Of a DNA stretch of 12,838 bases, positions 1 to 5,995 are shown piece after piece (the first letter of the stretch is position 1; every line of letters begins with the position of its first letter). The position numbers and the translations under genes are program-made. Location: the NCBI GenBank assembly GCA_022710085.1, contig JAKLHP010000016.1:1-12838 (forward strand). Reading direction: 5' to 3'. The stretch comes from Patescibacteria group bacterium. Lineage in GTDB: Bacteria; Patescibacteriota; Minisyncoccia; Moranbacterales; JAKLHP01. The notes under the pieces are model-generated. The model was not told the origin of the DNA and did not search any database. It worked only from the letters and a program-made list of their open reading frames with translations.

Positions 1-2352
1 GCAGTTGCTTCAGCTAGTGGAAATGCTGCCACATCTCCGGATGGAATAACCTGGACGCAAAGAAATACATATTTTTCTTATGGTGGCAGTGCTGTATATT
101 TTGGTAATGGGAAATTTATTATCACCACAACCCAAACTAATAAAGTTGCCTTATCTTCAGACGGATCAAGTTGGAGTACGATAACTTTACCAACTGAGGT
201 TGAAGGATTAGGTTCTGTGGCTTATGGAGACGGAACATTTGTTGGTGTTTTTTCTACTTCAGCGACATCTCCAAACGGCATAACTTGGACTGCAGGGGGT
301 TATACCGGATATAGTTATTCCGTAGCTTATGGCAATAACATATTCGTTGCTGCTTTATCTATGCAAAATTATGTTGCCACATCCAGCGGAGGTTATACTA
401 CCTCTCAACCCTATTACGTAACTACCTCCGATTCTTCTCAGGTCAGTGCTTCAACCTGGAGTCATCTTAACAGTGCATCCGTCACCCAAACTAACCCGGC
501 TAATACTGATATCAAATACCTCGTATCTTTCGACGATCGATCCACCTGGAAATACTGGGATGGAGATTCTTGGGAAACATCTTCCCTTGCCAATCTCCAA
601 ACCAACGGAATGACCAACACTGCTATTGAAGGACTCTCCCAGGCTAACTGGGAAGCAACCGGAGGCTTTATTTCTGGTTCCACCAGTTACATCGACATTG
701 CTGCCGATCTTTCCACTACGGATTCTACCGCCACTCCGGAACTGGATAATATTCAATTTAATTATTCTTTAGATTCCTATCCTACTTCTACTCAAACCTT
801 AACTTCCTCTGTTTATAACACTACTTTTTCACAGTCCAGTCCCTCTAAAATCCAATGGTCTGAAACTCTTCCATCCAATACTGATGTCAAGTTCCAAATC
901 CGAACTTCCGCTGACGGAACCAATTGGGGTTCCTGGTGCGGACCGGATAATGAAGAAGCCGGAACTTGCAGCTCTGCTACTTATTTTACTGATCCGGAAG
1001 GCAATGAAATTATTGATGATACCCAGAAAGACAATGCCAATGACCAATATTTTCAGCTTAAAGCATTTCTTTCTTCCACTGACGGAGTCAATACTCCTAC
1101 TCTTTCTGATTTCACTGTAACCTACACCGATGCCGCTCTTCCAACTATCTCTGGATTTGAAGACGGAGGACTGTATTTTGATAGCATTACTCCGATTACC
1201 ACTAACGGAGATGCTACTATCAATGGAAATCCTTTCACTTCCGGAACCATAGTCACCGAAGAAGGAACCTACGCAATCGTTGTCGATAACGGAGCCGGTA
1301 CTCAAATTTCCAAAAGTTTCACTATCCTTAAGAACAAAACTGTCGTTGATCCTGATTCCGCCAAGATGAACGAAGACTACACTTTGGGAATCATCGATAC
1401 CGGAGGAGATGCTGCCAATACCGCCGACGAAGCTACTATCAAAGTAAATTATACCCTCGTTTCCAATAGCGCTTCTCTTTACATCCCTCGAAATACCGTC
1501 ATCACTCCTTCCGAAGGAGGAACTATTGATATTACCAAGCTTACCACCTTAGACATCTCACAATCTATCAATAATGAAAATTCCAACAGTAAAGGAGCGG
1601 TAAAGATAGGAATACCAAGTCAAAATCTGACTTTCTCCCAGCCCATTACGGTTATTATGGACGTCCAACCCAGTTATAACGGAAAAATCCTTACCGTCTA
1701 TTCAAAACCCGATGACGGAGGAAGCTGGACTTACGAAACTACCTGTTTGGTCTCTGATAGCAAATGTACTTTTACCACCACTCACGCCACCGAATACACC
1801 GGAAACTACGAAATCAGTAACAGTCCTACTCCGACTGATGTTAATATGAGCATTGACGCTATCATTGCTTTGACTTGCACTGACAGCGTCACTATGGGCA
1901 CTATTACCGGTACTGGAGAGTCCAATCTGGCTACCAACGATGCTACTTGTACTGTCAGTACCAATAACTCAAGCGGTTATTCTTTAACCTGGGAAGCCTC
2001 TTCCGCTAATATAGTTAATCCATCAGGAGATATTATTTCTCCTTATACACCTACTGCTTCCAACATTCCTGAAACCTGGAGCGTTGCTTCCACCGAATCC
2101 GAATGGGGAGCTAAGCTTAAATCAACCAGTACCACTTATAATTCATCCACTTGGGGAAATCTGGATACCTACACCGGAGGAAGCTGGCTTAATGTTTCGA
2201 CATCTCCTTTCCAGATAATTACCCGAAATACAGAAACTACTCAACTGGGGGACGATGAAATAATTACCTTCGGAGCTGAGATCGGAGCTGATAAGTTTCA
2301 GGCTACTGGCATTTACAATGTTGAAGTAATAATGACAGCGACAACGCTGTAA
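1..2352 (+). CDS. Multidomain secreted/surface beta-rich protein, 5' end outside window
   Basis: The frame is open from base 1, so the N-terminus and any signal peptide are missing; 783 residues are visible. The first in-window ATG, at 217, lies inside a repeat and is not the true start. Residues 10-130 hold four repeats of about 38-40 residues (ATSPDGITWT at 10, ALSSDGSSW at 50, ATSPNGITWT at 88, VATSSGG at 125), resembling beta-propeller blades. Two related beta-sandwich segments follow, each with an NTD[IV]K start and a TPxL end (about 165-260 and 265-378). An Ig-like module (380-443) is homologous to one in the gene at the right edge. Then come a Thr/Ser-rich beta domain (about 445-605) and a C-terminal domain with two Cys (about 613-783). 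No sortase motif or C-terminal membrane anchor is visible. Role inferred: cell-surface adhesin or S-layer-like protein; ligand unknown. Confidence 0.85.
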   Translation, partial: AVASASGNAATSPDGITWTQRNTYFSYGGSAVYFGNGKFIITTTQTNKVALSSDGSSWSTITLPTEVEGLGSVAYGDGTFVGVFSTSATSPNGITWTAGGYTGYSYSVAYGNNIFVAALSMQNYVATSSGGYTTSQPYYVTTSDSSQVSASTWSHLNSASVTQTNPANTDIKYLVSFDDRSTWKYWDGDSWETSSLANLQTNGMTNTAIEGLSQANWEATGGFISGSTSYIDIAADLSTTDSTATPELDNIQFNYSLDSYPTSTQTLTSSVYNTTFSQSSPSKIQWSETLPSNTDVKFQIRTSADGTNWGSWCGPDNEEAGTCSSATYFTDPEGNEIIDDTQKDNANDQYFQLKAFLSSTDGVNTPTLSDFTVTYTDAALPTISGFEDGGLYFDSITPITTNGDATINGNPFTSGTIVTEEGTYAIVVDNGAGTQISKSFTILKNKTVVDPDSAKMNEDYTLGIIDTGGDAANTADEATIKVNYTLVSNSASLYIPRNTVITPSEGGTIDITKLTTLDISQSINNENSNSKGAVKIGIPSQNLTFSQPITVIMDVQPSYNGKILTVYSKPDDGGSWTYETTCLVSDSKCTFTTTHATEYTGNYEISNSPTPTDVNMSIDAIIALTCTDSVTMGTITGTGESNLATNDATCTVSTNNSSGYSLTWEASSANIVNPSGDIISPYTPTASNIPETWSVASTESEWGAKLKSTSTTYNSSTWGNLDTYTGGSWLNVSTSPFQIITRNTETTQLGDDEIITFGAEIGADKFQATGIYNVEVIMTATTL
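28..399 (+). repeat. Four propeller-blade-like coding repeats
   Basis: Repeat units begin near residues 10, 50, 88 and 126 of the visible protein, a period of 38-40 residues. Each has a [AV]xS[PS][DNG]G segment, and in the first three this runs into Trp plus Ser/Thr. Between units lies a [AV]Y[FG]G[ND]xxF[VI] strand. The spacing and aromatic/Gly pattern fit beta-propeller blades, as in sialidase-like or Kelch-like folds. More blades probably lie left of the window. Confidence 0.6.
1138..1329 (+). repeat. Ig-like module, copy A (paralogous to 12539-12730)
   Basis: Residues 380-443 of the left surface protein align without gaps to residues 260-323 of the right-edge protein, with 39 of 64 identical by hand count. 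Shared landmarks are PTISG, NGNP, TSGT, GTY and VDNG. The module is a short bacterial Ig-like beta-sandwich, inferred from pattern and length. It is a dispersed coding repeat, not a mobile element. Confidence 0.75.
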
Positions 2353-2357
2353 AATGA

Positions 2358-2386
2358 TTGACTTTTGGCTGAAAATGCGCTATAAT
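2358..2386 (+). promoter_or_regulatory. Near-consensus sigma70-type promoter upstream of the CAP gene
   Basis: TTGACT at 2358-2363, a 17-base spacer, then a perfect TATAAT at 2381-2386. It starts six bases after the stop of the left surface gene. Transcription would begin near 2393. An intrinsic terminator lies only about 55-80 bases further on, so the promoter makes either a short RNA or an attenuated CAP-gene mRNA. Confidence 0.75.
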
Positions 2387-2443
2387 GGATATATAGTAAA
2401 ATATCTCTTGTTAAAAAAGTCATCTAAAGTTAGGTTAGACAAG

Positions 2444-2476
2444 GAAAGGGTGTTTCGCGGGTGAAGCACTTTTTTT
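2444..2476 (+). terminator. Intrinsic terminator or attenuator in the CAP gene leader
   Basis: GTGTTTC (2450-2456) pairs with GAAGCAC (2463-2469) around a 6-base loop (one T-G wobble). A run of seven T follows (2470-2476), and the AAAGG before the stem can pair with part of it. It lies between the promoter at 2358-2386 and the CAP start at 2507. It could end transcription from the left surface gene, or act as a conditional stop in the CAP leader. A weaker hairpin, TCTAA (2423-2427) with TTAGA (2435-2439), precedes it. Confidence 0.7.
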
Positions 2477-2506
2477 ATTTCCCTTAAATAAGCCAAATTC
2501 ATTTTT

Positions 2507-3391
2507 ATGAAATTTAAAAGAGAAAAAAAGAATAAATTCATATTAAACCTTGCGGGAATGGCCTTTCTGCTGTTTATTTTTTCCAATGCGGCTTTGGCTA
2601 GTGAAATAAATAAGGAAAATATCATCCAATTGGTTAATCAATCCAGAAATGATAGCGGAATCGAGTCTTTAGTTGAAAACGAAAATCTTGTTAGGGCAGC
2701 TAAAGAAAAAGCCGAGGATATGATAAAAAATAACTATTTTTCCCATAATTCACCAACCGGAATCACACCTTGGTACTGGTTTGATAAGAACGGATATGAT
2801 TACAAATATGCAGGAGAAAATTTAGCTTTGGGATTTTCTTTGGCGGAAGATGAACATCAGGCTTGGATGGAAAGTCCCAGTCACAGGAAAAATATCCTCA
2901 ATCCTAATTATAAAGAAATTGGAGTAGCAGTAGAAAAAGGGGAAATAGACAAAAAATTTGTCACTATTGCGGTTCAGATGTTCGGATCCAGAATCAAAAG
3001 CAGTGTTAATGGAGAGAAAGTTGAAAACAACATCTCTGATGAAAAATCAGACGAACTGTTAGAAAAAAACAAAAAAGATGATCAGGGAATAATTTTGAAA
3101 ACAGAAGAAGGGAATTTCAATAATCAATCCGGTAACTTTACCGGCAACAATCAATCAGGCTCAAAGTTCAGTTTTTACGATATAAAAAACTATCTGGACA
3201 ATGAATCTATGAAAAACTACATCAAGATTGCATCAGTGGCAAGTATCTTGTTGTATCTCGTGTTTAATCTGATTTCAATTTTTATTATTATTTTCAGTAA
3301 TTTGGTTTGTTGCATGAAAATGGACAAAGATGTTTCCAAGGCGGTACACGGACTGATAGTTTTGTTTCTTGTCGGATCAATTGTTTTGTAA
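2507..3391 (+). CDS. CAP/SCP-domain secreted protein with C-terminal membrane segments
   Basis: The 294-residue protein begins with a basic N-terminus and a hydrophobic stretch (about 11-28), with a likely signal peptidase site after ALA31. Residues 36-160 are a CAP (SCP/YkwD-like) domain. Visible motifs are FSHNSPTG with His80, AGENLA with Glu104, and WMESPSHRKNIL with His126, the usual His/Glu/His cavity residues. A polar Asn/Gln/Lys/Glu-rich linker (about 165-225) leads to hydrophobic segments at about 240-267 and 278-294, so the CAP domain is probably tethered outside the membrane. Bacterial CAP proteins are mostly of unknown biochemical role; some are linked to sporulation or envelope functions. 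No Shine-Dalgarno precedes the ATG. The gene is flanked by terminators on both sides, so it is probably monocistronic. Confidence 0.88.
   Translation: MKFKREKKNKFILNLAGMAFLLFIFSNAALASEINKENIIQLVNQSRNDSGIESLVENENLVRAAKEKAEDMIKNNYFSHNSPTGITPWYWFDKNGYDYKYAGENLALGFSLAEDEHQAWMESPSHRKNILNPNYKEIGVAVEKGEIDKKFVTIAVQMFGSRIKSSVNGEKVENNISDEKSDELLEKNKKDDQGIILKTEEGNFNNQSGNFTGNNQSGSKFSFYDIKNYLDNESMKNYIKIASVASILLYLVFNLISIFIIIFSNLVCCMKMDKDVSKAVHGLIVLFLVGSIVL
3129..3144. repeat. Perfect inverted repeat inside the CAP gene linker
   Basis: CCGGTAA (3129-3135) and TTACCGG (3138-3144) are perfect complements separated by two bases. They fall in the low-complexity linker of the CAP protein, between two NNQSG coding repeats. 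Function, if any, is unknown. Confidence 0.5.
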
Positions 3392-3452
3392 AAATGGATT
3401 TTAAATAGAACAAAAACAAAAATAAAAAAGAAAAAGAAAAAACAAAATTAAA

Positions 3453-3472
3453 GGCAAGATTCCTTGTCTTTT
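3453..3472 (+). terminator. Hairpin with short T run after the CAP gene
   Basis: GGCAAG (3453-3458) pairs with CTTGTC (3463-3468) around ATTC, with one G-T wobble, and is followed by TTTT. It lies downstream of an A-rich stretch (about 3408-3451). It is a weak terminator on its own. Its T run is shared with the left arm of the next hairpin, so the two structures compete. Confidence 0.45.
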
Positions 3473-3489
3473 CTCCCCCGAGGAGAAAA
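3469..3489 (+). other. Second hairpin of the three-hairpin array
   Basis: TTTTCTCC (3469-3476) pairs perfectly with GGAGAAAA (3482-3489) around the loop CCCGA. A further TTG/CAA pairing is possible beyond a two-base bulge. No T run follows, so this is not a standard terminator. It may be a processing or stability element of the CAP mRNA 3' end. Confidence 0.5.
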
Positions 3490-3496
3490 CAACAGC

Positions 3497-3527
3497 AAAA
3501 AATCCCGTTTCAAAACGGGATTTTTGC
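3497..3527 (+). terminator. Strong intrinsic terminator between the CAP gene and murA
   Basis: An A run plus ATCCCGTT pairs with AACGGGAT, followed by a T run (3521-3525). The A-tract/stem/T-tract symmetry allows action in both directions. It separates the CAP transcript from the murA promoter that starts at 3542. Confidence 0.85.
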
Positions 3528-3541
3528 TTGGCTGAATTGGC

Positions 3542-3570
3542 TTGAAAAAATGTCTCCAGTAGAATATACT
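3542..3570 (+). promoter_or_regulatory. Promoter for the murA-mreB-glycosyltransferase operon
   Basis: TTGAAA (3542-3547), an exact 17-base spacer, then TATACT (3565-3570). It lies just after the terminator and before murA, and predicts a start near 3577 with a leader of about 31 bases. No Shine-Dalgarno is seen before the murA ATG. Confidence 0.75.
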
Positions 3571-3607
3571 ATAGAGGTGCTAAATTGAAGTAATTAAGCT
3601 TGATATT

Positions 3608-4894
3608 ATGGAATATTTTAAGATTATCGGTGGAAAAAAGCTAAAAGGAGAAATAGAAGTTCGGGGTTCCAAAAATGCCACAACTCCTATCCTGGCAGCG
3701 ACACTATTAACTAAGAAAAAATGTATTATTTCTAATGTCCCCCTTATCGAGGATGTTTTTCGTATGATTGAAATACTGGAAAGTCTGGGAGCAAAAATTT
3801 CCTGGAAAGGAAAAAGGACAATTGAAATTAAAGCAGAAAAAATCGATGCTTCAAAACTAGACCTTACAGCAGTTAAACGATTAAGGTCATCGATATTGCT
3901 ACTCGGAGCTCTTTCCGGAAGGACTGATAAATTTAAAATTCCTTATCCTGGAGGATGTGTCATTGGTGCCAGGCCTTTGGGTACTCATTTTGATGCTCTC
4001 CGCAAAATGGGAGTTTCTGCAACAGAGAAAGAAATAAAGATTAATGGAAAATCTGGCGGATGTTATTTTGTAAATGCTTCCAAAAGAAAAAACGCCTGCG
4101 TGGTTCTTCGGGAACTTTCCGTTACTGGAACGGAAAATGCGATGATCCTGGCCGCGAGTATTCCTGGCAAAACTATAATAAAAATTGCAGCCTCTGAGCC
4201 GCATGTTGAAGATTTGGGAAGAGTACTGATCAAAATGGGTGCAAAAATAAAAGGATTAGGAACCCACACGTTAGAGATTTGGGGGAAAGAAAATTTGGAA
4301 GGAATGAAGCATAAAATAATTCCTGATGCCAATGAAGCAGCTACTTTTCTTATCATGGGAGTAGCCACAAGGAGTCCGATTATTGTAAAGAATGCGTTAG
4401 AAGAGCATCTGGATTTAGTTCTGGAGAAGCTTAAGGAATTTGGAGCAAATTTTAAAATTGGAAAAAATTATATCCAGGTCATCCCTTCGAAAAATATTAA
4501 AGCAGTTTCAAAAGTTGATACGAGACCGTATCCTGGAATTCCAACCGATGTGCAGGCTCCATTCGGGGTATTGGCGACGCAAGCAAACGGGAAGACTCTT
4601 ATCCACGATTCTCTCTATGAAGGAAGGTTCAATTACGTTTCGGAAATTAGGAAAATGGGAGCTAGGGCCAAGGCTTTGGATGTCCACCGGGCTCTTATTG
4701 AAGGGCCGACAAAGCTAAGAGGCAAGACTATTGTTAGTTTTGATCTGAGAGCGGGAGCTTCTCTCATCATTGCCGCACTTGTTGCCGAAGGGAAAACTAT
4801 TATAAAAGAAATATACCAGGTAGATCGGGGATATGAAAGGATTGAAGAAAGATTACAAAAGCTAGGAGCAGAGATTAAAAGAATTGTTAAATAG
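3608..4894 (+). CDS. murA: UDP-N-acetylglucosamine 1-carboxyvinyltransferase (MurA)
   Basis: This cytoplasmic enzyme transfers enolpyruvate from PEP to UDP-GlcNAc, the first committed step of peptidoglycan synthesis. At 428 residues it is close to the usual length of about 420. Visible landmarks are Lys22-Asn23 in RGSKNA, the PGGCVIGARP loop with Cys117 (equivalent to E. coli Cys115) and Arg122, PTDVQAPF with Asp314 (the catalytic Asp305 equivalent), DLRA with Arg381, and DRGYERIE with Arg407. The catalytic loop keeps Cys rather than the Asp found in some MurA forms, which by family knowledge predicts fosfomycin sensitivity. The protein has the two inside-out alpha/beta lobes typical of EPSP-synthase-like enzymes. 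It is first in a unit with mreB and a glycosyltransferase, transcribed from the promoter at 3542-3570. Complete, ending in TAG. Confidence 0.97.
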   Translation: MEYFKIIGGKKLKGEIEVRGSKNATTPILAATLLTKKKCIISNVPLIEDVFRMIEILESLGAKISWKGKRTIEIKAEKIDASKLDLTAVKRLRSSILLLGALSGRTDKFKIPYPGGCVIGARPLGTHFDALRKMGVSATEKEIKINGKSGGCYFVNASKRKNACVVLRELSVTGTENAMILAASIPGKTIIKIAASEPHVEDLGRVLIKMGAKIKGLGTHTLEIWGKENLEGMKHKIIPDANEAATFLIMGVATRSPIIVKNALEEHLDLVLEKLKEFGANFKIGKNYIQVIPSKNIKAVSKVDTRPYPGIPTDVQAPFGVLATQANGKTLIHDSLYEGRFNYVSEIRKMGARAKALDVHRALIEGPTKLRGKTIVSFDLRAGASLIIAALVAEGKTIIKEIYQVDRGYERIEERLQKLGAEIKRIVK

Positions 4895-4975
4895 AATTTT
4901 GAATAAGAATATTGAACTTTGAATATAGGATTTATTTTTATAAATTCCAAATTATAAGTTTTAAATTAACTGACT
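4895..4975. other. A+T-rich murA-mreB gap with short direct repeats
   Basis: The 81-base gap contains TTTTGAATA (4897-4905) and TTTGAATA (4918-4925) as near-identical repeats. No promoter with good -35/-10 spacing and no terminator was found, so murA and mreB are probably co-transcribed. No Shine-Dalgarno precedes mreB. Confidence 0.4.
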
Positions 4976-5983
4976 ATGTTTATTCGTAAAATTGGAATAG
5001 ATTTAGGTACGGCAAATACATTGGTTTTTGTTCCCGGCAAAGGGGTTGTTGTTAATGAACCTTCGGTTGTTGCTGTTTCTATAGTTGAAAATAAAATATT
5101 GGCAGTCGGCGACCAGGCCAAAGAAATGTTAGGAAGAACTCCTGATAATATTGCAGCCAGCCGTCCTCTCAAAGACGGAGTAATTGCTGATTATCGAATT
5201 ACCGAGGCCATGCTTAAATATTTTATCAATAGAGTGAGCGGTAAACTTAGATTTTTCCGCCCAGAAGTCATGATTTCGATACCTGCCGGAGTTACTTCCA
5301 CAGAGAGGAGGGCTGTTATTAATGCGGCAATCAAAGCCGGCGCCAAATCGGCTTATGTGGTTAAGGAACCGCTTTTAGCCGCGATTGGAGCGGGAATAGC
5401 AGTCCATAACGCCCAGGGCAATATTATAATTGACATTGGTGGAGGAACTTCGGAAATCGCAGTTATTTCTCTTGGTGGCATTGTGGCTGCTCATAGCGCC
5501 AGAGTAGGAGGAAATAAGCTTGACCAAGCTATTTCTGATTATATAAAAAGAAAATTCGGACTAGTTATCGGAGAAAGAACCGCAGAAGAAATTAAGATTA
5601 CCATTGGCTCAGCTATTGCTCAAGTCAAGGAAGAATATATGGAAATCAGAGGCAGGGATCTTATGGGAGGACTTCCGAAGGTTGTCAAAGTTTCTTCCAA
5701 TGAGATAACAGAAGCGATGCAGGATGAACTGCGGGAAATTATAAATGCCATTAAAAAAGTTTTCCAGGAAACTCCTCCAGAACTTGCTGCCGATGTGATT
5801 GATAAAGGAATGGTTCTTTCCGGGGGAGGAGCATTGCTTCGGAATCTTGACCAGCTTATAACTAAAACAATCGGAGTTCCTTGCTATGTCGCTGACGATC
5901 CGCTCTTTTGTGTAGTTAAAGGAATCGGAATTGCTCTTGATAATCTGGAGGTTTATAAAAGAACGATAATGATAACGAAGTAA
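4976..5983 (+). CDS. mreB: Rod shape-determining protein MreB
   Basis: This actin-like ATPase polymerises under the membrane and positions wall elongation enzymes. The 335-residue protein carries the actin-family nucleotide motifs: phosphate-1 IGIDLGTANT (7-15), the region around Glu131 in VVKEPLLAA, phosphate-2 IIDIGGGTSE (151-160), and the adenosine motif LSGGGALL (281-288). Its length matches the family. The start has FIRKIGIDLG close to the N-terminus, as usual; a short N-terminal membrane-binding helix is not obvious. It follows murA by 81 bases and precedes a glycosyltransferase by 12. MreC and MreD, often next to mreB, are absent from the window, so they lie elsewhere or are lacking. 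Confidence 0.97.
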   Translation: MFIRKIGIDLGTANTLVFVPGKGVVVNEPSVVAVSIVENKILAVGDQAKEMLGRTPDNIAASRPLKDGVIADYRITEAMLKYFINRVSGKLRFFRPEVMISIPAGVTSTERRAVINAAIKAGAKSAYVVKEPLLAAIGAGIAVHNAQGNIIIDIGGGTSEIAVISLGGIVAAHSARVGGNKLDQAISDYIKRKFGLVIGERTAEEIKITIGSAIAQVKEEYMEIRGRDLMGGLPKVVKVSSNEITEAMQDELREIINAIKKVFQETPPELAADVIDKGMVLSGGGALLRNLDQLITKTIGVPCYVADDPLFCVVKGIGIALDNLEVYKRTIMITK

Positions 5984-5995
5984 GAGTGAAATTTT

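Noticed and set aside
829..1305. 158-codon minus-strand open frame
   Set aside because: It lies wholly inside the left surface gene, is Ser/Ile-rich as expected for the complement of Thr/Ser/Asp-rich coding sequence, and has no start signals.
4912..4944. Promoter in the murA-mreB gap
   Set aside because: TTGAAC/TTGAAT and TATAAA are present, but the spacers are 21 and 14 bases, outside the usual 16-18.
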